64,000 bases of DNA. Source: Corynebacterium stationis (GTDB taxonomy: Bacteria > Actinomycetota > Actinomycetes > Mycobacteriales > Mycobacteriaceae). The DNA lies in the NCBI RefSeq assembly GCF_001941345.1, contig NZ_CP009251.1:2108001-2172000 (forward strand), written 5' to 3'. Every line of letters begins with the position of its first letter. The first letter of the stretch is position 1. This document shows, piece after piece, positions 53,348-63,086 of this stretch. The notes under the pieces were generated by a model. It saw only the letters and a list, made by a program, of their open reading frames with translations. It searched no databases and had not been told where the DNA came from. A program made the translations under genes and the position numbers.

Positions 53348-54274
53348 TTAATAGCCCAGGGTCGGGTCGACCTCGGTGGGAAGTGGTTCACCGGCTTCAA
53401 AAGCCTTCACTACTTCAACGGTGTGCGCACCGATGCGCTTGCGCACGGAGTACGGCGGATTCGCCAGGTGTGGAGTGATCACACAGTTGATTTCGTCCCA
53501 CAGTGGGTGTCCGTCTGGCAATGGCTCTGGGTCAGTGACATCCAGGCCAGCACCGGCGATAACGCCGTTCTTAAGCGCTTCAGTAAGAGCGTCGGTATCA
53601 ACCAAAGGGCCGCGGCCAACGTTGACCACAACGGCATGCTGTGGCATCTTTTCCAGAGCATCGGCATTGACCATGTGGTGGGTCTCTGGCGTAAGCGGTG
53701 CGAGCATTACGAAGTAGTCTGCAGCCGGCCAGACCTTATCAATGTCATCGAAGGTGAATACTTCATCGGCGCCATCGACAGGCTTTCCAGAACGGTTTAC
53801 CGCAATAATCTTCGGGCCAAAGCCCTGCAGCATCGAAATCAGCTTCTTGCCAATTCCACCTGCACCGATAATTGCCACGGTCTTGTCTTCAAAAAGGAAG
53901 GTCGTATTCGCTTCGGCCTCATCACGTACAGACCAGGTCTTAGCCAGTGCCATGCGCTTGTGTGAGTGCAGCTGCGCCAACAGCAGACCAATGGTGGACT
54001 CAGCAACCGTGGAGTCATAAACACCTGCCGCATTGGACCACCGCACGCCATACTTCTTGTGTGTATCTGCAATCAGGTCCAAGATCCCATCCACACCCGC
54101 AAAAGGAACCTGAATAAACTTCACGGACTCGGGAAGCTCTTCTGGAAAATCCGGGGTCTTGCCCGAGAAGAACACAAAATCAGGATTCTCAGAAAGCTCA
54201 ACCTGGGTGTGTCCAGCGGCATCGAGTGCTTCGGCGGATTCTTCCCAGACGGTAGGAACCATTGCGTACTTCAT
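53348..54274 (-). CDS. D-isomer-specific 2-hydroxyacid dehydrogenase, copy 1
   Basis: The 308-residue enzyme has the NAD fold GAGGIGKKLISML, the catalytic Arg in VVNVGRGPLVD, Glu in LDVTDPEPLP and the proton-donating His in TPHLAN. Family members reduce glyoxylate, hydroxypyruvate or other 2-keto acids. In C. glutamicum one such gene, called unkdh, lies between proB and proA. ATG 54274 begins MKYAMVP and starts two bases after copy 2 stops, so the pair is likely one transcript. Substrate unknown. Confidence 0.87.
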   Translation of the reverse strand: MKYAMVPTVWEESAEALDAAGHTQVELSENPDFVFFSGKTPDFPEELPESVKFIQVPFAGVDGILDLIADTHKKYGVRWSNAAGVYDSTVAESTIGLLLAQLHSHKRMALAKTWSVRDEAEANTTFLFEDKTVAIIGAGGIGKKLISMLQGFGPKIIAVNRSGKPVDGADEVFTFDDIDKVWPAADYFVMLAPLTPETHHMVNADALEKMPQHAVVVNVGRGPLVDTDALTEALKNGVIAGAGLDVTDPEPLPDGHPLWDEINCVITPHLANPPYSVRKRIGAHTVEVVKAFEAGEPLPTEVDPTLGY

Positions 54275-54276
54275 TA

Positions 54277-55212
54277 TTAATAACCTGCTTTCGGATCGAT
54301 AAGAGTAGGAAGAGGCTTGCCCTCTTCCCATGCTGCAGCATTTGCGTTGAAAATTTCACCCAAATGGAAATCTGCTACCTGCCAGCTTGCCCCCATATGT
54401 GGAGTCATGGTGCAATTTTTCATTCCCCACAATGGATGGTCATCTGGCAAGGGTTCTGGATCTACTACCTCTAAACCTGCGCCGGCTATCTCCCCGGTGC
54501 GCAGTGCCTCCACCAAGTCATCGGTATTGACCAGCTTTCCGCGGCCGACGTTAATGAGGATGGCGGATTTCTTCATCGCCTTAAATTTAGCGGCATCTAC
54601 CAGCCCAATCGTTTCCTCAGTCAACGGCATAATCAGCACGATGAAATCGGCTTCGGACCACACCGATGTGGCATCGCTGAGCGCAAGCGAAACGTCCGCT
54701 CCTGGTACTTCTCTGCCTGAGCGATTAACCGCCGTGATGTGCACGCCGAAAGGCGCAAGCATTGAAATTAATTCCTGCCCGATGCCGCCTGCCCCAAAGA
54801 TGGCGACGCGTTTGGGCGCATGCCCATTCGGTGTATACAACCACGCCTGGGACTCATCAAGCTCGCGTGCCCCATCCCATGTGGCTTCCAAAGCGAAGCG
54901 TTTATGGTGATGCGCCTGAGATAACAACAAGCCCAGCACAGACTCTGCGACAGGCTTGGCAAAAGCACCCGCGGCATTGCACCATGGGACACTGTTATCG
55001 GTTAAAACACCGCCCTCAATCATCTGATTAACGCCGGTGAAACAATGCTGCACGAATTCAATATTCGCCGGCATCTCTGGGACATCCTCCGCCTTGGACG
55101 AGGTGTTGATATACACCTGCGCCTGGTCGATGGAGTCCACTTCTTTGTGGCCAGCAGCATCAATATCAGCTTTCATCTGCGGCCACGACCTAGGCCCGAA
55201 AAAATATTTCAT
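54277..55212 (-). CDS. D-isomer-specific 2-hydroxyacid dehydrogenase, copy 2
   Basis: The 311-residue paralog carries the same motifs: GAGGIGQELISML, NVGRGKLV (Arg), VVDPEPLP (Glu) and TPHMGA (His). Both copies share a start MKY and an end in DP-GY, as well as a central FTAVNRSG-like loop, but are clearly diverged, so the duplication is old. A TAACCT hexamer six bases before ATG 55212 suggests a leaderless mRNA, making copy 2 the first gene of a two-gene operon. Role unknown. Confidence 0.87.
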   Translation of the reverse strand: MKYFFGPRSWPQMKADIDAAGHKEVDSIDQAQVYINTSSKAEDVPEMPANIEFVQHCFTGVNQMIEGGVLTDNSVPWCNAAGAFAKPVAESVLGLLLSQAHHHKRFALEATWDGARELDESQAWLYTPNGHAPKRVAIFGAGGIGQELISMLAPFGVHITAVNRSGREVPGADVSLALSDATSVWSEADFIVLIMPLTEETIGLVDAAKFKAMKKSAILINVGRGKLVNTDDLVEALRTGEIAGAGLEVVDPEPLPDDHPLWGMKNCTMTPHMGASWQVADFHLGEIFNANAAAWEEGKPLPTLIDPKAGY

Positions 55213-55218
55213 GCACCT

Positions 55219-55224
55219 AGGTTA
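55219..55224 (-). promoter_or_regulatory. -10 hexamer TAACCT of dehydrogenase pair
   Basis: TAACCT on the minus strand, six nt before ATG 55212. Confidence 0.5.
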
Positions 55225-55252
55225 CGTCACTGACATGCTATTTTCTGGCGAG

Positions 55253-56410
55253 TCAGACGCGAGATGCGAAATTTGAAAGATAGTCCGCGTGCACCACAGG
55301 GCGACGCAGACGGTCTGGCAGCTCAGTGCTTGGCTTGCCCGCCATCTGACGCAAATCAGTGGAACCTACGCTGACTTCACCGCGGCCAATAATCTGGCCA
55401 TCTGGACCCACAATCTCCACGATCTCACCGGCGGTGAATTCACCATCGACATCAGTAATTCCAACCGACAGCAAAGAGTGGCGGTCTTCAGTAACCGCTT
55501 TCACGGCGCCCTCATCAATGCGAATCACGCCGCCGGTATCAGCCGAGTACAGCGCCCAGAACTTCCAGGCACTGAGCTTGCGCTCCGGACGGGTGTGGAA
55601 CACGGTGCCGACGCGTGTCTCCCCTAGCGCGTCATGAATGCGCTCGGCGGAAGTCAACAGCACTGGAATACCAGCGCGGGTCGCTAGGCGGGCAGCTTGG
55701 ACCTTAGACGCCATGCCGCCGGTGCCAACCTTGCCGCCGTCCCCGGCTGCAACCTCTTTCAGGTCTTCGCCAGTACGCACCTCAGAAATGAACTTGGCAT
55801 CTTCTTCAGCGGGGTTTTTATCGTACAAACCGTCCACATCAGACAGCAGGTACAGTGCGTCAGATTCCGTCAGCTGCGCAACCAGAGCAGACAAACGGTC
55901 ATTGTCGCCAAAGCGCATCTCGGAGGTTGCCACTGTGTCGTTTTCATTGACAATCGGTACAACGCCCCAGTGCAAGAGCTTATCGATGGTTCGCTTGGCA
56001 TTTCGCGTTCTATCACGCTGGCCGGCATCAGAAGCGGTTAATAGCACCTGGCCGACGGTGCGACCATGACGCGCAAAAGAACGGGACCATTCATTAGCCA
56101 AGTGAATCTGGCCAACCGAAGCCGTGGCCTGCTTATCGGCAAGGCCCAGCGGGCGTTGATTTAACCCCAGTGGGCGCATGCCGGCGGCTACGGTACCGGA
56201 AGAGACGATGATGACGTCAGTGGTTTCCATGCGTTTGACTACAGCATCCACGATGCGGTCAATCTTGTCGCTCGCGACCGAAAAATCCTCTTCGGTCAGC
56301 GAGGAAGAACCAATCTTTACAACGATTCGGTTCGCGGTATTAATCTGCGCTCGCAAGGTAGCTTCTGGCAACAGGTCTGACAGGGACTCGGAAGTTGTCG
56401 AAGAACTCAT
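55253..56410 (-). CDS. proB: Glutamate 5-kinase with PUA domain
   Basis: The 385-residue protein has the amino acid kinase domain (residues 25-275: [55 protein letters not shown]) and a C-terminal PUA domain (about 295-385). It phosphorylates glutamate, the committed step of proline synthesis, and is usually proline-inhibited. ATG 56410 begins the protein ten bases after the obgE stop; a longer frame overlaps obgE deeply and is not credible. Operon obgE-proB. Confidence 0.93.
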   Translation of the reverse strand: MSSSTTSESLSDLLPEATLRAQINTANRIVVKIGSSSLTEEDFSVASDKIDRIVDAVVKRMETTDVIIVSSGTVAAGMRPLGLNQRPLGLADKQATASVGQIHLANEWSRSFARHGRTVGQVLLTASDAGQRDRTRNAKRTIDKLLHWGVVPIVNENDTVATSEMRFGDNDRLSALVAQLTESDALYLLSDVDGLYDKNPAEEDAKFISEVRTGEDLKEVAAGDGGKVGTGGMASKVQAARLATRAGIPVLLTSAERIHDALGETRVGTVFHTRPERKLSAWKFWALYSADTGGVIRIDEGAVKAVTEDRHSLLSVGITDVDGEFTAGEIVEIVGPDGQIIGRGEVSVGSTDLRQMAGKPSTELPDRLRRPVVHADYLSNFASRV

Positions 56411-56420
56411 GCAAGTGATC

Positions 56421-57950
56421 TTAACCCTGCCAGCGGTCCTTATTCGCAGATTCTCGGGTAATTTCGTTATCCTGACCGAAATCGTACTCATCAATAAGGC
56501 CACGACGTGCTTGGGAGGCGCGCTTTCGCTCTGCAGCAGACGGACGTGATGTTCCCAACAATCGCGCATCTTGACCACGACCGGCCAATGTTGGGTCGCC
56601 TCCGGTCATTGGTTCCCACTCGAAAGTGATAAATCCAATGGTGACTGGACAGCCCTCGACAGCGCCTTGTTTGCGCAGCGCATCTTCCACGCCGGCCTTA
56701 GCCAGACGGTCAGAAAGGTAGCCCACTGCTTCATCGTTTTCGAAATCAGTCTGGGTAATCCAGCGCTCGATCTTCTCGCCTTCGACGATGAAGCCGCCTT
56801 CAACCTCTGGGTCTGGCTTAACCGTGAAGTCAGCGAAACGTCCAGTGGACTTCTTCGTAACAGACTTCGGTCGGATGATGGTGTGCTCTTTATCGACCTT
56901 GACGCGTGGCTGCGACTTACGGTGCTTAGTCACCATCTCCAGCAGCTTGTACTTCAAAGGTTCTAGTCCCTTGCGCGCTACTGCAGAGATGATAAAGACT
57001 GGCCATCCAAAGTGCTCTTCCAAGTCTTCTTTAACAAACTCAGCGAGCTCTTCTGCCTCTGGAACGTCTGCCTTGTTCAAGATGATGATCCGCTGACGAT
57101 CTCGCAGGTCTCCCAGTCCGGTATCAGCATCGAGTGCGGATTGGTAATTTGCCAATTCCGTTTCGAGCGCCTCAATATCGGACTGCGGGTCTCGGCCTGG
57201 CTCAATGGAAGCAGTATCCACTACGTGCGCAAGTACAGCGGTGCGCTCAATATGGCGCAAGAAATCTAGCCCCAATCCCTTGCCGTCGGCAGCACCAGGA
57301 ATCAAACCTGGCACATCCGCGATGGTGAAGGAGGAATCACCCATGTCCACCACGCCAAGGTTTGGCTGCAGAGTGGTAAATGGGTAGTCACCAATTTTTG
57401 GCTTGGCAGCAGACAGCACAGAAATCAACGAAGACTTACCCGCCGATGGGAAACCAACTAGTCCCACATCAGCCATCGACTTGAGCTCTAGAACCAAGTC
57501 ATGTTGCTGACCTGGTTCACCCTGTAGCGCAAAGCCCGGAGCCTTACGCTGTGCGGAAGCCAAAGCTGCGTTGCCCAGACCACCATAGCCACCTTCGGCG
57601 GCGATGAAGCGAGTTCCTGGAATAGTTAAGTCAGCGAGCATCTCGCCCTTGGCATTGTGAACCACTGTGCCTGCAGGAACATGCATGATCAAATCTTGAC
57701 CACGCGCACCATTGCGGTGGTCACCTGCGCCATTAGCGCCGCGCTCAGCTTTAATGTGGGGACGGTAGTGGAAGTCCATCAGCGTGTGGATTTGTGGGGA
57801 GACTTCCAAAATGATGTCTCCGCCGTGTCCACCATTACCGCCGTCGGGTCCACCGAGCGGCTTGAACTTTTCACGGTGTACGGAGACACAGCCGTGCCCG
57901 CCGTCGCCGGCTTGCAGGTGCAGTACAACGCGGTCAATAAATCGTGCCAA
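56421..57950 (-). CDS. obgE: GTPase Obg (CgtA)
   Basis: The 509-residue protein has the Gly-rich Obg domain (residues 1-158), the G domain (G1 [10 protein letters not shown]3 [10 protein letters not shown]4 NKAD, G5 SAV) and the OCT domain near 345-425, followed by a Lys/Arg-rich extension. Obg acts in 50S maturation and the stringent response. TTG 57950 is chosen since it begins [17 protein letters not shown] and has GAGGAG about ten bases upstream; the longer frame adds 19 unlikely residues. It follows rpmA in the ribosomal cluster. Confidence 0.94.
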   Translation of the reverse strand: MARFIDRVVLHLQAGDGGHGCVSVHREKFKPLGGPDGGNGGHGGDIILEVSPQIHTLMDFHYRPHIKAERGANGAGDHRNGARGQDLIMHVPAGTVVHNAKGEMLADLTIPGTRFIAAEGGYGGLGNAALASAQRKAPGFALQGEPGQQHDLVLELKSMADVGLVGFPSAGKSSLISVLSAAKPKIGDYPFTTLQPNLGVVDMGDSSFTIADVPGLIPGAADGKGLGLDFLRHIERTAVLAHVVDTASIEPGRDPQSDIEALETELANYQSALDADTGLGDLRDRQRIIILNKADVPEAEELAEFVKEDLEEHFGWPVFIISAVARKGLEPLKYKLLEMVTKHRKSQPRVKVDKEHTIIRPKSVTKKSTGRFADFTVKPDPEVEGGFIVEGEKIERWITQTDFENDEAVGYLSDRLAKAGVEDALRKQGAVEGCPVTIGFITFEWEPMTGGDPTLAGRGQDARLLGTSRPSAAERKRASQARRGLIDEYDFGQDNEITRESANKDRWQG

Positions 57951-58018
57951 CTCGGATAACTCCTCGAGAAAAATTTGGTTATGGCTTGCCAGTTTACCTA
58001 AAAGCAAGCATCAAAAGA

Positions 58019-58053
58019 AAAGAGCCTGACCCCACCAGGGAGCCAGACTCTTT
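58019..58053 (-). terminator. Terminator of rplU-rpmA
   Basis: Arms AAAGAGCCTG and CAGACTCTTT pair with one mismatch around a 15-base loop, with TTTTCTTTT after it on the minus strand. Confidence 0.75.
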
Positions 58054-58079
58054 AGTCGCGCATTTTAAAGCGCTTGCAC

Positions 58080-58358
58080 TTATGCAGTTGCTTCTGCAAC
58101 CTGCTCAGTGGCTGGAACGATGTTCACGGTGCGACGGTTGCGCTTGATAGCGAACTCAACTGCACCTGCTTCGAGAGCGAACAAAGTGTCGTCGCCGCCG
58201 CGTCCAACGTTCTCACCTGGGTGGAACTTGGTGCCGCGCTGGCGAACGATGATCTCGCCGGCCTTAACCTGCTGACCACCGAAACGCTTGACGCCGAGGC
58301 GCTTTGCCTCAGAATCGCGACCATTGGAAGTGCTGGATGCACCCTTCTTCGATGCCAT
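58080..58358 (-). CDS. rpmA: 50S ribosomal protein bL27
   Basis: The 92-residue protein begins [20 protein letters not shown] and has [19 protein letters not shown], typical of bL27, whose N-terminus reaches the peptidyl transferase centre. No cleavable Firmicutes-type leader is present. The ATG follows AAGGAGGG. Second gene of rplU-rpmA; 36 bases after rplU. Confidence 0.97.
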   Translation of the reverse strand: MASKKGASSTSNGRDSEAKRLGVKRFGGQQVKAGEIIVRQRGTKFHPGENVGRGGDDTLFALEAGAVEFAIKRNRRTVNIVPATEQVAEATA

Positions 58359-58394
58359 GTGGTTTCCCTCCTTCTAAAGGTATTCGGTGGCTAT

Positions 58395-58700
58395 TTACTT
58401 AATGCCGGTAATCTTGACTACGGTAAGCGGCTGGCGGTGGCCCATGCGCTTCTTGTAGCCAGTCTTGTTCTTGTACTTCATGATGTCAATCTTTGGGCCA
58501 CGTGCGTGCTCAACGATTTCCGCAGCAACTTCAACCTTGGACAGGTCATCAGCCTTGGACTTAACATCTGCGCCATCTACGAGCAGAACCGGGGTAAGAG
58601 CTACGGACGAACCCGGCTCACCCTCGATCTTCTCGATCTTGACGAGGTCACCTTCGGCAACCTTGTACTGCTTTCCGCCGGTCTTGACGATCGCGTACAT
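58395..58700 (-). CDS. rplU: 50S ribosomal protein bL21
   Basis: The 101-residue protein ([34 protein letters not shown]) is bL21. It heads the rplU-rpmA(-obgE) cluster found downstream of rne in Actinobacteria. ATG follows AAGGGG. The 337-bp region upstream carries structured elements that might regulate it. Confidence 0.97.
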   Translation of the reverse strand: MYAIVKTGGKQYKVAEGDLVKIEKIEGEPGSSVALTPVLLVDGADVKSKADDLSKVEVAAEIVEHARGPKIDIMKYKNKTGYKKRMGHRQPLTVVKITGIK

Positions 58701-58793
58701 AGAGGGTTACCCCTTATCTAAACTCGGCTCAAGAACTTGCCTCGACTTTTGTCGAAGCCACATCCTTGAATGGACAATTACTTCAAACAGTGC

Positions 58794-58838
58794 TTAGGCG
58801 GCGCACTATCCCTACGGGACAGCAGATTCTTCGCCTAA
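58794..58838 (-). promoter_or_regulatory. Structured element in rplU upstream region
   Basis: Inverted repeat TTAGGCG (58794-58800)/CGCCTAA (58832-58838) encloses TCCC-TAC-GGGA. It lies about 95-140 bases before rplU on the minus strand; a TTGACA sits at 58853-58848 just before it, so it may span the promoter or be an RNA leader. The remaining region shows no gene. Confidence 0.4.
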
Positions 58839-58880
58839 ACAGCAACTGTCAAAGAGTACCCCGAGAGAGGCCTAAAATAC

Positions 58881-58904
58881 AAACCGTGCGATCGACACGG
58901 CTTT
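58881..58904 (-). terminator. Probable terminator of rne
   Basis: CCGTG/CACGG stem (58884-58888, 58896-58900) extended by AAA/TTT, loop of seven, then TTTGTATTTT on the minus strand. Confidence 0.6.
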
Positions 58905-59037
58905 AAAATCCACTCTGACCGTTGCGCAGCCAATACTCACAATGAGTATGTCTTGCCTAGGTGATAAGAGTACAGCCTGCTTCTACAGATCCGAAAATCG
59001 TCGCAGACTTCACTTCTTTCACTTGCCTACTAGACCT

Positions 59038-62000
59038 CTAGCTGCTTGTGCGGCGCGCAACCCGACGGCGTGTACGACCGCCGGATTTTTGTCCACGAGT
59101 CTCTTCTGCCTTCGGTGCTTTGCGGGTTTGCGCCTTTGGTTCCTGCGCCACGCTCTGTTGCGACGCGCTCGGCTGCGTATTCTGCCCTTCACTACCTGCG
59201 CGAACGGCTACGCGACGTACTGCACGCTTACGTCCGCGACGCACGGTGGTTACTTCCATGCCGTCATCGGTACGCTTGCGCTGGATCTGAGGCTCAGCGC
59301 TTTGCGATGCTCCGTCTTGCCCGCGCGCAGAGGCCTTCGCGGCCGACGCATCTTTTGCGACATTGCGGGACTGCGAAGCCCGACGCACTGCACGGCGACG
59401 TCCACGAGTTACGGCTTCTACCTGCGCACGCTTTTTCTCACCGCGCGATGACTCACGCTGCTGCAAGGACTGCTTCTCAGCAGCCTCCGACGCGCCTACC
59501 TCAGTTGGCTGCAACGCGGAAGCTGGCTTGCGGTTGCTAGCGCGCACGCGACGTCGTTTGGAGTCTTTCTTAATCTCCATTCCACTCGCAGGCTGCTCAT
59601 CATCCCGTGCACTATCCTGTGGCTTCTCTGCTACCTGGGGCGCCTGGAAATCTTCGGGACGTGGTGGGTAGTCGCTGCGTGAGTTGCCACGTGTCTTACG
59701 CTTACGGCGAGGTGATTCCTCAAATTCCTTCAAGGCCTCAGCATAGGTTTTCTGTCCAGCCTTTTCGGCGACGTAGGAAGAAAACTCTCCGACATCGTCA
59801 AGCGCTTCTGCCCTCTCGGATGCTGCATAAGCAATGGACTCGATATCAGTTACCGAACCACCACGGTTATCTGACTTTTCCGACTTGTCCTTGGCCGCCG
59901 AGGAATCAACAACAATGCCGGCAATCAGTTCATCCAAGTTGGAGTCATCGCCACGACTAGCCGCACCCTTGGTTGTTCCACGCGATGCCGGGCCGCGTTG
60001 CGATGCACCACGCCGACTTGCTCCACGACGGCTTTGCTTACGGCTCGTGTGGCCACCGCGCTGACCGTGATCTGCGCGCTCCTGCTTGGAGTCATCGGAT
60101 GCGTCCTCAGACTGATCCTGCTCGCCTGCTAACTCGTACTTATCGCGATGCTTCTTGTGGCCACGGCGTGATTCGCCATGATGATCGTGGCGTGGATCGT
60201 GACCCTCAATAGGCCCTTCTTCGACCGGATCCTCATGCAAGATCAGGCCGCGTCCCTGGCAGGCCTCACATTCGGTGGAGAATGTTTCCAAAAGACCAGA
60301 GCCCAAACGCTTACGCGTCATTTGCACAAGACCTAAGGAGGTAACTTCAGAAACCTGGTGACGGGTACGGTCGCGCCCCAGCGCTTCTTTGAGACGGCGT
60401 AGAACCAGTTCTTGGTTTTCTGGCAGAACCATGTCGATGAAGTCAACCACGATCATGCCGCCCAAATCCCGCAGGCGCATCTGACGAACAACTTCCTCGG
60501 CAGCTTCGAGGTTATTCTTGGTCACGGTCTCTTCAAGGTTGCCGCCAGTACCGGTGAACTTGCCGGTATTGACATCGACAACGGTCATGGCTTCTGTGCG
60601 GTCGATGACCAAGGTGCCACCTGACGGCAGCCATACCTTGCGGGAAAGCGCCTTCTGCAGCTGCTCGTCGATGCGGTAGGTCTCAAAGGCATCAATACCG
60701 GCATTGTCTGCGCGGTCGTAGCGTGAAACGCGATCCGCTAATTCCGGCGCCAGCCTATTGACGTAGGAACTCACGACGTCATAAGGACGTGCGCCGTCGA
60801 CAATCAGGCGATCGAAATCCTCATTAAACAAGTCTCGGACGACTTTAACGAGCATCTGTGGTTCTTCATACAAAGCCACCGGCTCGCTTCCCTTGGAAGC
60901 CTTTTCCTTCTCCGCGGCTTCCTGGATTTCATTCCAGGTGTCATGCAAGCGGTTGACATCGGCAGCAATTGCTTCTTCTGCCACGTTTTCTGCTGCCGTG
61001 CGAATAATCGCACCACCTTGTTCCGGAACGACCTTGTCCAAAATCTCACGTAGGCGTTTGCGCTCAGGTGCTGGAAGCTTGCGCGAAATACCAGCATTGC
61101 GTCCACCCGGAACATAAACCAAAAAGCGGCCAGGCAATGAAATCTGCGTGGTTAGACGCGGACCTTTATGGCCCACGGGATCTTTGGCTACCTGTACTAA
61201 GACCTGGTCACCGGACTTCATGGCTTGTTCAATCTTGCGCGCACGACCACCTAGGCCAGCCTGGCGCCAATTGACCTCTCCGGCGTATAGGACGCCATTG
61301 CGACCAGTTCCGATATCGATGAACGCCGCTTCCATCGAAGGCAGCACATTTTGTACGCGTCCCAAGTAAATATTGCCGATGATCGACGTATTGGTCTCAT
61401 CGGTGACAAAGTGCTCGACGAGCATGCCGTCTTCTAAGACGCCAACCTGAGTGATGTTGCCATGTCCGTCGTGGCGTTCGCGCTCGCGGACAACCATCGT
61501 GCGCTCTACAGCTTCCCGGCGCGCCAGGAATTCTGCCTGCGTGACAACATGGCGGTTCTCGCGGTCTTTGGAGCGCATTTCTGCACGACGACGGCGCTGG
61601 GATTCAATACGGGTTGAGCCTTTAATGCCGCGTGGTTCATCGATGATTTCGACATCGTTGCTCTTCTCCGCCTCTGGCTCAACTACTACTTCCTTGCCAC
61701 GTCCGCGGGAGGTGCCACGGCGTCCACGACGACGGCGCGTTGAGGTTGCATCCGAGGATTCCTCTTCGTGGCCATCTGCATCATCAGCGAAGTCTTCTAC
61801 GTCCTTAGACGCCGCTGCACGGGTGGTTGTCTCACTAGCCTTGACTGGCTGCGGCGGCATAAAGATTGGCGCATAGGCCGCTAAGACATCATCTTCCTTG
61901 GCAGCAGCCTCCGTATCCTGCGCAGCTGTTGCAGATTCCTCTACTGCGGATTCTTCTACCGGCGCATCAGCAACGACGTCATCGGTGTTGTCTGTGTTTT

Positions 62001-62787
62001 CATCGTTTTCGGTGCCTTCAGCCTCGTCATCACTGTGGGTTTCCGATAATGCCTCTAAGGCAACAGCAGCCAGTTCCGATTCCACCTTGCCTTCAATTTG
62101 GTGGATCTCATTTTCTACATTCTTCTGCACACGGTAGCGCAGCTTATCGCTGTCTCCGCTTCCCTCTTCAGCAGAATCGGCAGCGTTCTCAGCTTCTGAT
62201 GGCTCCGCATCCTGCGAAGACGGCTGCGCTGCGTCAGAAGCCGTTGGTTCAGGAGCCGCAGCACGCTTGACGACTCGACGGGTACGGCTGCGCTTGCGCG
62301 TTGTTGTTGCTGGCTCTTCAGCCTGCTCTTGTGCCTGCGGTGCTGGTTCTTCGACCGCTTCTGCCGCCGATGCTTCCGTAGCCAAGTCTTCAGCTACTGG
62401 CTCCTCAGGCGCAGGAGTGCTCTTCTTCGTAGCCTTTTTCGTAGCTTTTGATGCGGTCTTCTTGGTGGCCTTAGTGGCCTTCTTTGTGGTTTTCGCCGAT
62501 TTCTTTGCGGCCTTCTTCGGGGCAGGCTCCTTCAACGGTGCCTCAGGTTGGGCGCTCTGCAAGGAATCTAGAAGCTGAGTGACTTCCGCGGTTGACAGCA
62601 CTGACTGTGCCTTCTTGGAAATTCCGATGGTTCCGAGCTGTTCCAGCAACACCTTGGAAGAAATTCCCAATTGCTTTGCCAGCGTGTAAACGCGGGTCCT
62701 CTCTGCGAGCTGTTGCCTATCAATTTGCCCTGCCAATGCAGCGGCACCTGCTAGTTGTTCATTTAATTTTTCGTCTGCTGTAGCCAT
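59038..62787 (-). CDS. rne: Ribonuclease E/G with IF2-like N-terminal domain
   Basis: The 1249-residue protein has an IF2_N-like domain at about 30-80 (VYTLAKQLGISSKVLLEQLG), a Lys/Ala-rich linker, an acidic low-complexity part (to about 400), an S1 domain near 455-545, the RNase E/G catalytic core with Asp residues in VVDVNTG (about 737) and VVDFIDM (about 782), the zinc-link CEACQGRG (about 840), and a basic, Arg/Ser/Gly-rich tail of about 400 residues. It cuts single-stranded AU-rich RNA in mRNA decay and rRNA processing and forms a degradosome platform. ATG 62787 follows GGGAG; two earlier Met codons add nothing conserved. Confidence 0.94.
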   Translation of the reverse strand: MATADEKLNEQLAGAAALAGQIDRQQLAERTRVYTLAKQLGISSKVLLEQLGTIGISKKAQSVLSTAEVTQLLDSLQSAQPEAPLKEPAPKKAAKKSAKTTKKATKATKKTASKATKKATKKSTPAPEEPVAEDLATEASAAEAVEEPAPQAQEQAEEPATTTRKRSRTRRVVKRAAAPEPTASDAAQPSSQDAEPSEAENAADSAEEGSGDSDKLRYRVQKNVENEIHQIEGKVESELAAVALEALSETHSDDEAEGTENDENTDNTDDVVADAPVEESAVEESATAAQDTEAAAKEDDVLAAYAPIFMPPQPVKASETTTRAAASKDVEDFADDADGHEEESSDATSTRRRRGRRGTSRGRGKEVVVEPEAEKSNDVEIIDEPRGIKGSTRIESQRRRRAEMRSKDRENRHVVTQAEFLARREAVERTMVVRERERHDGHGNITQVGVLEDGMLVEHFVTDETNTSIIGNIYLGRVQNVLPSMEAAFIDIGTGRNGVLYAGEVNWRQAGLGGRARKIEQAMKSGDQVLVQVAKDPVGHKGPRLTTQISLPGRFLVYVPGGRNAGISRKLPAPERKRLREILDKVVPEQGGAIIRTAAENVAEEAIAADVNRLHDTWNEIQEAAEKEKASKGSEPVALYEEPQMLVKVVRDLFNEDFDRLIVDGARPYDVVSSYVNRLAPELADRVSRYDRADNAGIDAFETYRIDEQLQKALSRKVWLPSGGTLVIDRTEAMTVVDVNTGKFTGTGGNLEETVTKNNLEAAEEVVRQMRLRDLGGMIVVDFIDMVLPENQELVLRRLKEALGRDRTRHQVSEVTSLGLVQMTRKRLGSGLLETFSTECEACQGRGLILHEDPVEEGPIEGHDPRHDHHGESRRGHKKHRDKYELAGEQDQSEDASDDSKQERADHGQRGGHTSRKQSRRGASRRGASQRGPASRGTTKGAASRGDDSNLDELIAGIVVDSSAAKDKSEKSDNRGGSVTDIESIAYAASERAEALDDVGEFSSYVAEKAGQKTYAEALKEFEESPRRKRKTRGNSRSDYPPRPEDFQAPQVAEKPQDSARDDEQPASGMEIKKDSKRRRVRASNRKPASALQPTEVGASEAAEKQSLQQRESSRGEKKRAQVEAVTRGRRRAVRRASQSRNVAKDASAAKASARGQDGASQSAEPQIQRKRTDDGMEVTTVRRGRKRAVRRVAVRAGSEGQNTQPSASQQSVAQEPKAQTRKAPKAEETRGQKSGGRTRRRVARRTSS

Positions 62788-63086
62788 CGGCCACGCTCCC
62801 GTCATAGGTCGTTTAAAGCCTTTCCCTCGGGCGCAGGCGTGGGTCTTCGCGAGCACCTGCCACCAAGCACGTATTGCTTAGGTTCAAGCCACTGCTATTT
62901 TCTTAGGCACTGGCATGTGCTGGGTCAACGCTGCCGCCACACAAGGGAAAAGCTTTGTCATAAAAGTGAAAATCTTCAAAGCCTTATGAAATTATGGCTC
63001 CCATTGTTCCACATCTAGTGAACTTGCGAGTTTGCCATGCATAAAAGTCCGTGCATATTTAGTATGGCACCGCTAAGCTTTGTTTC
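62788..63086. other. Intergenic leader region of rne, no gene seen
   Basis: Roughly 300 bases between rne and the divergent membrane protein gene. GC-rich imperfect hairpins near 62820-62880 (rne side) and AT-rich sequence near 62950-63060 that should hold both promoters. No reading frame is convincing. Confidence 0.4.
63074..63079 (+). promoter_or_regulatory. -10 hexamer TAAGCT of membrane protein gene
   Basis: TAAGCT lies seven nt before ATG 63087, with no Shine-Dalgarno. Confidence 0.5.
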
